Below are positions 16,020 to 23,519 of a stretch of DNA of 42,527 bases, piece by piece. This DNA comes from Sphaerisporangium fuscum (GTDB lineage Bacteria > Actinomycetota > Actinomycetes > Streptosporangiales > Streptosporangiaceae). Under the pieces are notes generated by a model. The model was not told where the DNA came from and searched no databases. It worked only from the letters and a program-made list of their open reading frames with translations. The stretch covers positions 1 through 42,527 of the forward strand of contig NZ_JAHDTF010000055.1 in the NCBI RefSeq assembly GCF_018531465.1. Direction: 5' to 3'. How positions within the stretch are numbered: the first letter of the stretch is position 1; each line of letters begins with the position of its first letter. The translations under genes were made by a program, and so were the position numbers.

Positions 16020-16994
16020 TCAGGCTCCGTGCGGTGAGTTCGATGAGCGTCGTTGTTCTGGCAGGGGAGCCTCCCAGGTGGCGGTGATGTCGTGGGCGAC
16101 ATCATGTAGGAGGTCGATGAGCATGTCCGCGAGTGGTGTGAGGCTGGCGTCGGTTCTGGTCAGGGCGTAGAGCCGGCGGTAGGGCCTGGGGTGGGCCAGT
16201 TCGCGATGGGTGGTGCCAGGCGCGTGGGTCAGGGCCAGGCGCGAGACCAGGGCCACTGCGATGCCTGTGCCGACGAGGGCCTGGGCGACGTCGTAGGACC
16301 CGGTCTCGAACCGCACGGTGGGAGTGAAGCCGGCCTCGCGGGCAGCGTCGTGGAACTGTTCGCGGGCGGCATGGCCGGCCAGGATGGAAACCCATGATTC
16401 GTCGCGCAGTTGTTCCAGGTGAAGCTCGGTGTCCGCGGGCTGCCCGGTGGCCAGTGGGTGGTCATCGGGGAGAACCACGACCATCGGGTCCACCAGGAGC
16501 GGGTGGGCCCGTAGGTGTGGGGGCGGCGCGAGCGGTGTGCCCCAGGACGCGACGATGGCGAGGTCAAGGCGCCCCGCGCTGATCTCGTCCGCTCCGCGCC
16601 CGGACACCACGTCGACGACCGAGACGTCGGCGTTCGGATGGCGGTGCCGCAGGGCCGTCAGGGCAGGTGGCAGCAGGTGCAGGGCGGCCGCCTGGAACGT
16701 TCCGATGCGCAGACGGAGCGAGAGGTGGCCGAGCAGCGCGGCCAGTTGCGCCTCGGCCTTGTCCGATGCCTCCTCCACGGTTCGGCCATGGGAGGCGAGG
16801 AGCGCGCCGGCCGCGGTGAGCGTTGCTCCGCGAGGACCACGGATGACCAGGGGCACCTGCCAGTCGCGTTCGGCCTTGACCACCTGCTGTGTGACCGCCG
16901 CGGGTGTGAGTCGGAGCGCGTGAGCCGCCGCCGTCAAGGAGCCGTGGCGCTCGATCAACGCGAGAAGCCGCAGCTGTCCCGGATCCACCACCAT
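16020..16994 (-). CDS. LysR-family transcriptional regulator
   Basis: A 324-residue protein. The N-terminal HTH (LRLLALIERHGSLTAAAHALRLTPAAVTQQVVKAERDW) is followed by a periplasmic-binding-fold sensor domain (LRIGTFQAAALHLLPPALTALRHRHPNADVSVVD, YDVAQALVGTGIAVALVSRLAL). It is divergent from the LysE-type exporter gene with a 108-base spacer. The classical lysG/lysE arrangement, in which the LysR protein activates the exporter in response to an accumulating amino acid, fits. The shortened C-terminal tail is Ser/Pro-rich. The inducer cannot be read from the sequence. A short AT-rich segment upstream of the ATG could house the shared promoter. Confidence 0.9.
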   Translation of the reverse strand: MVVDPGQLRLLALIERHGSLTAAAHALRLTPAAVTQQVVKAERDWQVPLVIRGPRGATLTAAGALLASHGRTVEEASDKAEAQLAALLGHLSLRLRIGTFQAAALHLLPPALTALRHRHPNADVSVVDVVSGRGADEISAGRLDLAIVASWGTPLAPPPHLRAHPLLVDPMVVVLPDDHPLATGQPADTELHLEQLRDESWVSILAGHAAREQFHDAAREAGFTPTVRFETGSYDVAQALVGTGIAVALVSRLALTHAPGTTHRELAHPRPYRRLYALTRTDASLTPLADMLIDLLHDVAHDITATWEAPLPEQRRSSNSPHGA

Positions 16995-17102
16995 TCAATA
17001 ATCCTAACGCTGTCCCCTTCTCTTTTAACTTCTCTTACGAGTACGGGAGAGGAAGACTGGTGGGACACCATCGGCCGCAATCCCCGGAAGGGGCTCTTTC
17101 CC

Positions 17103-17726
17103 ATGCCCACGCATGTGCCCGTTTTCATCGTCACCACCTTGCTGCTGGCGATGCTGCCAGGCGCGAGTCAGGCCCTGATGATCCGGCAGGTTCTGGAAGG
17201 CGGGCAACGCACAGTCCGAGGCACGCTCGCGGGCAACGCCACCGGCTTCCTGCTGTGGTCCACGGCCGCCGCGGCCGGACTGTCCGCCGTCCTGCTGGCC
17301 AGCCCCACCGCGTACGCGATGGTCCGGATCGCAGGCGGCATCGTGCTGGTGATCCTCGGGGTGAACACGCTGCGGACCGCGCTCACCACCGTCTCCACTC
17401 GCCCGCCCCGCCAGGGCGGGCGCCGCACCGGCTTCGCGGGCGGATATCTCACCGGCCTGATCACCAACCTCGGCAACCCCAAGGCGGGCGTGTTCGCCGT
17501 CTCGGTGCTGCCCCAGTTCGTGACCGCGAAAGGCCCGGTGTTCCTGTCGACCGTCGCATTGGGAGCCCTGTGGGCGCTCATCAGCGCCTCCTGGTACACG
17601 TTGCTCACCTGGGCCGTCAGCCGAGGACGTGCCCTGGTATCGCGGCCGACCGTCCTGCGGGGACTCCGCGTGACCACCGGCATCGTCCTGGTGGGGCTGG
17701 GCGCCGCGGTGGCGGCAGGCGCCTGA
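17103..17726 (+). CDS. LysE/RhtB-family amino-acid exporter
   Basis: A 207-residue membrane protein with about six hydrophobic segments. It has the family's early motif PGASQALMIRQVLEGGQRTVRGTLAGNATGF (normally PGP..), and GYLTGLITNLGNPKAGVFAVSVLPQFV, the conserved NP-K block of LysE proteins. ATG 17103 was chosen because homology starts there; GGAAGGGG lies about eight bases upstream. It exports an amino acid or similar metabolite across the cytoplasmic membrane, probably under the divergent LysR regulator. Substrate unspecified. Confidence 0.88.
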   Translation: MPTHVPVFIVTTLLLAMLPGASQALMIRQVLEGGQRTVRGTLAGNATGFLLWSTAAAAGLSAVLLASPTAYAMVRIAGGIVLVILGVNTLRTALTTVSTRPPRQGGRRTGFAGGYLTGLITNLGNPKAGVFAVSVLPQFVTAKGPVFLSTVALGALWALISASWYTLLTWAVSRGRALVSRPTVLRGLRVTTGIVLVGLGAAVAAGA

Positions 17727-17833
17727 GGGCCAGGCCGGTGCTGGCGGGCCAGGCCGACATCGACCGGGCCGGCGTCCACGGCACGCCCATGGGCGGACGA
17801 GTGGCCCAGTAGATCGCCCCGGCGTAGCCGCTC

Positions 17834-18772
17834 TCACTCGTGGCACATCGCTCGGACGACCTCTCGCAGGTAGGCGTGCAGTTCGTCCTCATCGCCATCC
17901 CCGAGGGCCGCCATGGCGGCGGGGAAGGCGTCGGTCAGATCGACCATGACGTCGAGCACGACCTCGTCCATGAACTCGCTGAAGGACCCCGGTCCCGTCT
18001 TGGATCGCGCGCTGTCCAGCCGTGGTTTGTTCACCATGGTTCTGGCGAGCCGGCCTAAGTCGTAGGAGGAAAGCTGCGTGTGCCGGTTCCAGGGCCGGCT
18101 CTCGTCGAAGCGCTGCTCGTCGAACTCCTCGATCTTCATCTTGATGATCGGCCGATGTCCCGCCGGCGCGGAGATGTCAGGACGCATGACGATCCCTTCC
18201 GCGAAGTTGCCCGGGATGTCCGGCAGACCGTGCAGGCGTGGCACTCGGGTGGGGAACCGCAGCGGCAGGGCGTCCAACTCCTGCCTGGTGCCCCTGCCGA
18301 GCAGGGGCACGACGTCGAGTCCGGCGGACGCCGCCAGGGCAGCCACGTCGGCGTAGGGCAGCAAGAGGCCGGCGTCGTCCGGATGGTCGTGTCGGAGCAC
18401 GTCGAAGAGCGCGAAGCGCAGGCCCGGGCTGTACCAGACCCCGGTCTGCACCGCGCTGACCCCGGGCACCGGCGCGACGTCGGCGTGTGGGTAGTGGCCG
18501 CCGTACAACTCTCCATAGACGCGCACGACCGCGCCGCCTGACGACAGTGCCGCCCTGGTCACCTGCTCCAGTTCGCCGCGCAGCAGTTGCCAGCCGAAGA
18601 ACGCCTCCTCCCCGTGCAGCCACGCCTTGCGCTTACCGATGCGGAACTCCCGGCCGTCGTAGGCGATGACCAGCTGCGCTCCGTGGATCTTCTCAGTCGC
18701 GATCCAGTCGCCGTCGGCGGCGACGGCGGCACTCGACGCAAGGGGGATCTTGGGGAAGGGCACATGACGCAT
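17834..18772 (-). CDS. RNA ligase (Rnl2-type, nucleotidyltransferase superfamily)
   Basis: A 312-residue protein with the ordered motifs of covalent nucleotidyltransferases. Motif I is TEKIHGAQ with Lys28 as the predicted AMP acceptor, followed by FRIGKRKAWL. Motif III is LRFALFDV, motif IV EGIVMRP, and motif V IIKMKIEEF. This is the Rnl2/T4-like RNA ligase domain, which seals 3'-OH and 5'-phosphate RNA ends in ATP-dependent repair. The C-terminal 80 residues (SYDLGRLARTMVNKPRL to the end) are helical and may bind RNA. No tRNA-repair kinase, phosphatase or RtcB is adjacent. The next gene upstream on the same strand is a DUF6924-like gene whose end lies 36 bases away, so co-transcription is possible. 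Biological target unknown. Confidence 0.8.
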   Translation of the reverse strand: MRHVPFPKIPLASSAAVAADGDWIATEKIHGAQLVIAYDGREFRIGKRKAWLHGEEAFFGWQLLRGELEQVTRAALSSGGAVVRVYGELYGGHYPHADVAPVPGVSAVQTGVWYSPGLRFALFDVLRHDHPDDAGLLLPYADVAALAASAGLDVVPLLGRGTRQELDALPLRFPTRVPRLHGLPDIPGNFAEGIVMRPDISAPAGHRPIIKMKIEEFDEQRFDESRPWNRHTQLSSYDLGRLARTMVNKPRLDSARSKTGPGSFSEFMDEVVLDVMVDLTDAFPAAMAALGDGDEDELHAYLREVVRAMCHE

Positions 18773-18808
18773 GGCGGAATTCTCGGTCTCCCCACTTCTG
18801 ATGTCACC

Positions 18809-19753
18809 TCAGCCGCCTTCCCACCACGGGGTCGTGCCCTCCTCGGCGACGAACTCGTAGAAGTCCATGTTGGCGAGACTCAGGTTGCACTCCATCGGTC
18901 CGACCTGGGCGCAGGGAAGGACGGCGGGTTGCCCCGGGGTGTCGTAAAGGTCGACGACGGTCAGTGGCCGGTCGGGCTCGGCGAAGGTCCTCGCGTCGGC
19001 GAGCGCGACCAGCGTGGTGTGCTCTTCGGGCGGGACCAGCGCCGGGACCTGACCCGGTAGGAGGCCCTCGAAGGCCGGGTCGTCGACGACGAGCGCTGCC
19101 AAAGGGATGTTCTCCACGTCGCTCTCGCCGGGGTTCAGGCCTGCGCCGATCCAACCGTCCTCGCCGACTCCGCCCAGCTCGTCGATCAGGCCGCGCCAGC
19201 CCTCCTCGTCGTCGAAGGAGGTCCGGACCAGCAAGGCCGCGTCGGAAGAGGGTAGCGCCGGGAAGGACCGGCCGGGCGACGCCGTCGGCGCGGGGAAGGC
19301 CGGTCGGCCACCGTCCCCCTGGTATATGCCGCATATGTCCATGTCGCGTATCAGGTCGTCGAATGCGAGTGCGCCGTCCTGCAAGGCGGTCAGGATCTCG
19401 CCGAGCCGGACCGGTGGTACCCGGACGCCGCGCCCGGGTACCACCGCCAGGTCCACCAGCAACGGCGCGTCCCCGCCGTACACCACCAAACCGTCCGACA
19501 GGACGGCGACGGGCGGCACAGGGCCGCCGGTCGGGACGAGCGCCGGGATGTTGCCGCCGTGCAGGCCGTCCAGGCCGGGGTCCTCGATCGGGCACAGCCG
19601 CACGCCCCTGCCTCCGAGGACGAGGACCTCGCCTTCCCGGCGGCCTCCGATCTCGTCAAGCAGCTCGCCCCACCGTGCGGTGCCGTGCTCGTAGCACGTA
19701 CAGACCAACAGCACTTCACCAGGCTCTGCCTGGGGAAGCTTGGGTAAGGACAT
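18809..19753 (-). CDS. Protein of two tandem DUF6924-like domains
   Basis: A 314-residue protein starting at ATG 19753 (MSLPKLPQAEPGEVLLV), which is preceded by GGAGGAG. A longer frame to 19828 lacks this support. The C-terminal half (LLVRTSFDDEEGWRGLIDELGG ... VPPEEHTTLVALADARTF ... PTANMDFYEF-like end) resembles small actinobacterial proteins known as DUF6924. The N-terminal half repeats the same layout (LLVCTCYEHGTARWGELLDEIGG ... IEDPGLDGLHGGNIPALVP ... PPVRLGEILTALQDGALAFDDLI). Both halves share ALVP followed by a short beta segment and a helical or acidic end. This indicates internal duplication. No catalytic residues or signal peptide are visible. Function unknown. Confidence 0.72.
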   Translation of the reverse strand: MSLPKLPQAEPGEVLLVCTCYEHGTARWGELLDEIGGRREGEVLVLGGRGVRLCPIEDPGLDGLHGGNIPALVPTGGPVPPVAVLSDGLVVYGGDAPLLVDLAVVPGRGVRVPPVRLGEILTALQDGALAFDDLIRDMDICGIYQGDGGRPAFPAPTASPGRSFPALPSSDAALLVRTSFDDEEGWRGLIDELGGVGEDGWIGAGLNPGESDVENIPLAALVVDDPAFEGLLPGQVPALVPPEEHTTLVALADARTFAEPDRPLTVVDLYDTPGQPAVLPCAQVGPMECNLSLANMDFYEFVAEEGTTPWWEGG

Positions 19754-19886
19754 GGCTCTCCTCCGTGTCGTCTCATCGTCAGCAGTCCCGATCATGGTGA
19801 CTTCCTGCAGGACATCCTGGTTGATCACAGCCGTCTGCGCTCGTTTCCCCGCAGGTCGCCGACCGGGAGTAATCCGGCGCGCGACG

Positions 19887-21086
19887 CTATGCAGGAGAGC
19901 CGAGGGCCGCCCAGGCGGTGAGGCCCTCTTCGGTGAGGAAGTGGTCGAGCGCGGTCACCACCGCCCCGTACAGTGCCCCGTCGCGGCCAAGGGCGGCGGC
20001 GACGACGGGAGGTGGGTGCGGGCGGCGGAAGCGCATGAGGCCGTCGGCCAGGGCGGCGGCGAACTCCGGCTCGGCGGCGGCCCGGAGTGACTCCGCGAGG
20101 GCGCCCAGTGTGACGACGGCGGGGTCGAGGGCGTTGATCAGCCCGGCGAGGCCACGGGCCAGTCCGGTCGCGGTGTGGCCGACGGCCGCCCGGACGGCCG
20201 GATCCGCCGGGATGCGGGTGAGGGCCTGCTCCGCGTACGTGCGGGGGTCGCGGGGCGGGGGCTCGCCGAGATGGCGGGCGATGGCGCGGCCGTCGACCAT
20301 GAGGTCCCAGCAGCCCCGCGCGCCGCAGGGGCAGCGCAGGCCGTGATCGCCGAATGGAAGGTGACCGAACTCCCCGCCGGCGCCTGTCGCGCCGTCCACC
20401 GGCCGGCCGTCGACGACCAGGGTGCCGCCGACGCCCACCTCCACGGTGATGTGCAGGACGGTCGTGGCTCCGGCGGCGGCGCCCTGCCGGGCCTCGGCGA
20501 GTCCCGCGAGGGTCGCGTCGTTGCCGATCAGCAGCGGCATGCGCGGATCGGCCGCCAGCGCTGTCAGATCCACCGCGTCCCAGCCGAGCGCGGAGGACTG
20601 GACGACGCTGCCGTGCCGCACGGTCGCGGCGATCGCCACGGAGACCGCCCGGACGCGTTCTCCGAGCCGGTGGTGGAGGCGACGCACCGCCTGGGCGACC
20701 GTGCCGACCACATGCGCGGGATCACGGCTTCGGTGAGTGCCGGTTTCCGCGATGCCGGGCCTCCCGTCGAGCGGCGCGACCGCGCACCGCCAGTCCTCCT
20801 GCCGCAGGTCCACGGCGATCACGACGGGACCGTCCGGATGAGGGGTGAGCACGGTCGTCCGACGCCCTCGGCTCGCCGTGGCGACAGGAGTCTCGGCGAG
20901 AAGGCACAGGTCGCGCAACCGGGCGGTGATCTCGGTGGCCGAGCCGGTGCTGAGACCGAGCCGGCGCGCAACGGCGGCCCTGGTCACGCCCGGCTCCCGG
21001 CGCATCTGGTCGAGCACCGCGAGCGCGCCGCGCCAGCGGACATCCCTGGCACGCACGGACCACGGTCGGCTTCCGGGGCTTGCCAT
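19887..21086 (-). CDS. ROK-family transcriptional repressor
   Basis: A 399-residue protein. The N-terminal winged helix (ALAVLDQMRREPGVTRAAVARRLGLSTGSATEITARLRDLCLL) is followed by an ROK sugar-kinase-like domain: IAVDLRQEDWRCAVAPLDG, GNDATLAGLAEARQG, GVGGTLVVDGRPVDGATGAGGEFGHLPFGDHGLRCPCGARGCWD. The last stretch carries the ROK zinc site (C-x-C-x4-C) and HLPFG in place of the usual H-x-G. Repressors of this kind respond to sugars or sugar phosphates. The ATG at 21086 has a strong GGAGGGGAGG upstream. It is divergent from the epoxide hydrolase gene with a 13-bp palindrome between them. Effector unknown. Confidence 0.88.
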   Translation of the reverse strand: MASPGSRPWSVRARDVRWRGALAVLDQMRREPGVTRAAVARRLGLSTGSATEITARLRDLCLLAETPVATASRGRRTTVLTPHPDGPVVIAVDLRQEDWRCAVAPLDGRPGIAETGTHRSRDPAHVVGTVAQAVRRLHHRLGERVRAVSVAIAATVRHGSVVQSSALGWDAVDLTALAADPRMPLLIGNDATLAGLAEARQGAAAGATTVLHITVEVGVGGTLVVDGRPVDGATGAGGEFGHLPFGDHGLRCPCGARGCWDLMVDGRAIARHLGEPPPRDPRTYAEQALTRIPADPAVRAAVGHTATGLARGLAGLINALDPAVVTLGALAESLRAAAEPEFAAALADGLMRFRRPHPPPVVAAALGRDGALYGAVVTALDHFLTEEGLTAWAALGSPA

Positions 21087-21108
21087 GCGTAACCTCCCCT
21101 CCTTTATG

Positions 21109-21121
21109 CTCGTTGCACGAG
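21109..21121. promoter_or_regulatory. 13-bp inverted repeat upstream of the ROK gene
   Basis: CTCGT TGC ACGAG, a perfect 5-3-5 inverted repeat inside the AT-rich segment 23 bases before the ROK start. A likely autorepression site by position. Confidence 0.45.
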
Positions 21122-21257
21122 TTTATTCAAAGGGGGCGCTGTGCGGAGGCGACGACCGGACCTCGGGACGATCGAATCGCTCCCCAGCAGGCGCTCCTCC
21201 CGGCCGCGCGGACGCCGAGCACATGTTCACCACCGACGCTCCGACGAGGAGGGCGGC

Positions 21258-22418
21258 ATGACCGACGATGTGACCCCTTTCCATCTCGACGTCTCCGAGT
21301 CCGTACTGGACGACCTGCGGGAACGCCTGACGCGCACGCGGTGGCCGGAGGAGGAGACCGTCGAGGACTGGTCGCAGGGCGTCCCACTGGGCTACCTGCG
21401 CGAGCTGTGCCGGTACTGGGCCGAGGACTACGACTGGCGGGCCACCGAGCGACGCCTGAACGCCCTGCCGCAGTTCCGGACGTCCATCGACGGGCTTGGG
21501 ATCCACTTCCTCCACGCCCGCTCGCCGCACGAGGACGCGCTGCCGCTCATCCTCACCCACGGCTGGCCGGGTTCTATCGTGGAGTTCCTCAAGGTCATCG
21601 GACCACTCACCGACCCGACGGCGTACGGCGGCGACGCCCGCGACGCGTTCCACGTCGTCTGCCCGTCGCTGCCCGGCTACGGATTCAGCGACAAACCGGC
21701 CCGCCGCGGCTGGGGCGTCGAACGGATCGCCGACGCCTGGATCCGGCTCATGGCGCGCCTGGGCTACGAGCGCTACGGTGCGCAGGGCGCCGACTGGGGC
21801 ACCACCATCACCACCCTGATCGGCCGGAACGATCCGGGCCACGTGGCCGGCATCCACCTCACCCCGCCGCTCGCGGCCCCGGACCCGGCGACGTTCGGCG
21901 ACCTCACCGGCGCGGAGCGGGCCGCCCTGTCCTCGCTGGAGGAGGCCCAGCGGTGGGAGGACGGGTACTCGCTGGAACAGTCCACCAGGCCGCAGACCAT
22001 CGGATACGGGCTCGTCGACTCCCCATCGCTGCTGTGCGCCTGGATCATCGAGAAGTTCCGCTCCTGGACCGACTGCGACGGCCACCCCGAGAACGCGCTC
22101 ACCCGCGACGAACTCCTCGACAACCTCATGTTCTACTGGCTGCCCGGGACCGGCGCGTCCGCCGCCCGCCTCTACTGGGAGAGCTTCAAACAGGTCCAGC
22201 GGCTCTTCACCGCCGAGACGACGGACCTGGTGACCGTCCCGACCGGATGCTCGATCTTCCCCAAGGAGAACCCCCGCCCCTCCCGGCGGTGGGCCGAGAA
22301 GCGCTTCACCGACATCCGCCACTGGAACGAGCCCGACAAGGGCGGTCACTTCGCCGCGTTCGAGCAACCCGAACTCTTCGTCGAGGAGCTTCGCGCCTTC
22401 TTTCGCCTCGTCCGCTGA
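21258..22418 (+). CDS. Epoxide hydrolase (alpha/beta hydrolase with EHN domain)
   Basis: A 386-residue protein. Residues 1-110 match the epoxide-hydrolase N-terminal domain (FHLDVSESVLDDLRERLTRTRWP, WRATERRLNALPQFRTSIDGLGIHFLH). The hydrolase core has the oxyanion motif HGWPGS, the nucleophile Asp in YGAQGADWGTTI, and the catalytic His in DKGGHFAAFEQPELFVEELRAFF. The lid contains paired tyrosines typical of the family (FYWLPGTGASAARLYWESF). Hydrolyses epoxides to diols through an alkyl-enzyme intermediate. ATG 21258 follows GAGGAGGGCGGC. The gene converges with the MurR-type regulator, leaving two bases between the stops. Physiological epoxide unknown. Confidence 0.9.
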   Translation: MTDDVTPFHLDVSESVLDDLRERLTRTRWPEEETVEDWSQGVPLGYLRELCRYWAEDYDWRATERRLNALPQFRTSIDGLGIHFLHARSPHEDALPLILTHGWPGSIVEFLKVIGPLTDPTAYGGDARDAFHVVCPSLPGYGFSDKPARRGWGVERIADAWIRLMARLGYERYGAQGADWGTTITTLIGRNDPGHVAGIHLTPPLAAPDPATFGDLTGAERAALSSLEEAQRWEDGYSLEQSTRPQTIGYGLVDSPSLLCAWIIEKFRSWTDCDGHPENALTRDELLDNLMFYWLPGTGASAARLYWESFKQVQRLFTAETTDLVTVPTGCSIFPKENPRPSRRWAEKRFTDIRHWNEPDKGGHFAAFEQPELFVEELRAFFRLVR

Positions 22419-22420
22419 CC

Positions 22421-23341
22421 TCAGGGCGCGCCGGGTGGGCTCATCTGCGGGTCGCGGGTGTGGACCACGGTGTAGGTGCTGCGCAGCGCGTTCATCGATT
22501 CGTCGTAGGAGGCTTGGGCGACGGCGGTGAACAGGCAGTCGACGACCATGAGCTGGGCGATGCGGCTGCCGAACGCGCCGGAGCGGAACCGTGTCTCCCG
22601 TGCGGCGGTGGTCAGCACCACGTCGGCGGCGGCGGCCAGCGGGGATCGGGGGAAGTTGGTGATCGCGATGGTCGCCGCTCCCGCCTTGCGGGCGACGGTG
22701 AGGAAGTGCACGGTGTCGACGGTGGCGCCGCTGTGGGAGATGGCGACGGCGACGCAGTGCTCGTCCAGAGTGGCCGCCGACGTCCAGGCCGAGTGCGGGT
22801 CGGGCCAGTTGATCACGGTGCTGCCGATGCGGGTCAGCTTCTGCTGCAGGTCCAGCCCGACCAGTGAGCCGGCGCCGGCCCCGAAGCTGTCGACCCGCCG
22901 GGCGGCGCGCACCAGGGCGACCGCCCGGCCGAGTGCGTGGGTGTCCAGCGTGCGCGCGGTGTCGGCGATGGACAGCTTCTCGTTCATCGCCACCTTCGCC
23001 ACGATCTCCTCCAGGGTGTCGTTGCGGTCGATGTCCCCGGACATCTCCGTCAGGTCGGAGGTCGCAATCTCCTCCCGGGTCACCTCCCGGGTCAGGTCGA
23101 TCTGGAAGTCCTTGTAGTGCGCGTAGCCCATGCGCTTGTAGAAGCGCACCACCGAGGTGGTGGAGGTGTCGCACACGGCCGCGACCTGCGCGATCGACAG
23201 GTTGGCCGCCTGGGCGGGCGAATCGAGGAAGGTCTGCGCGATCCGCTTCTCCGCCGGTCGTAACCAGGGCATCGCCGAACGTATGCGGATGAGCACCGTC
23301 CCCGCCTCCGCACCGGACACGTCGGCCCCGCCTCCGCTCAT
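22421..23341 (-). CDS. RpiR/MurR-family regulator of the muropeptide operon
   Basis: A 306-residue protein. The N-terminal HTH_6 domain (IRSAMPWLRPAEKRIAQTFLDSPAQAANLSIAQVAAVCDTSTTSVVRFYKRMGYAHYKDFQIDL) is followed by an SIS sugar-isomerase fold (VDSFGAGAGSLVGLDLQQKLTRIG, VAVAISHSGATVDTVHFLTVARKAGAATIAITNFP). RpiR regulators sense phosphosugars through SIS; MurR of E. coli binds MurNAc-6-phosphate. Because the divergent operon contains murQ and anmK, the natural effector is MurNAc-6-P (inference from context). Start ATG 23341 has GAGGAG upstream. The inverted repeat at 23398-23430 is its likely site. Confidence 0.85.
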   Translation of the reverse strand: MSGGGADVSGAEAGTVLIRIRSAMPWLRPAEKRIAQTFLDSPAQAANLSIAQVAAVCDTSTTSVVRFYKRMGYAHYKDFQIDLTREVTREEIATSDLTEMSGDIDRNDTLEEIVAKVAMNEKLSIADTARTLDTHALGRAVALVRAARRVDSFGAGAGSLVGLDLQQKLTRIGSTVINWPDPHSAWTSAATLDEHCVAVAISHSGATVDTVHFLTVARKAGAATIAITNFPRSPLAAAADVVLTTAARETRFRSGAFGSRIAQLMVVDCLFTAVAQASYDESMNALRSTYTVVHTRDPQMSPPGAP

Positions 23342-23397
23342 ATCTACTCCTCAGCTCGTGCAGCTCGTGCGCCGTGCGGGACCCCGCCTAGGTAATG

Positions 23398-23430
23398 AAA
23401 GTACACAAAACCGAGTAACAGGTGTACTTT
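23398..23430. promoter_or_regulatory. Inverted-repeat operator between regulator and muropeptide operon
   Basis: AAAGTACAC (23398-23406) and GTGTACTTT (23422-23430) are perfect inverted arms separated by 15 bases, inside an AT-rich island in otherwise GC-rich DNA. It lies 57 bases before the regulator's start and 90 bases before the lipoprotein gene. A dimeric or tetrameric RpiR-type regulator would fit this spacing. Confidence 0.7.
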
Positions 23431-23519
23431 TATGCCCACTTTGGATCCCGGTGCTTCCTGGGGACCGCGCGACTTCGCGCGCCGGCAGCGCAGCACCGAA
23501 GTCGCTCGAGGGAGACCTT

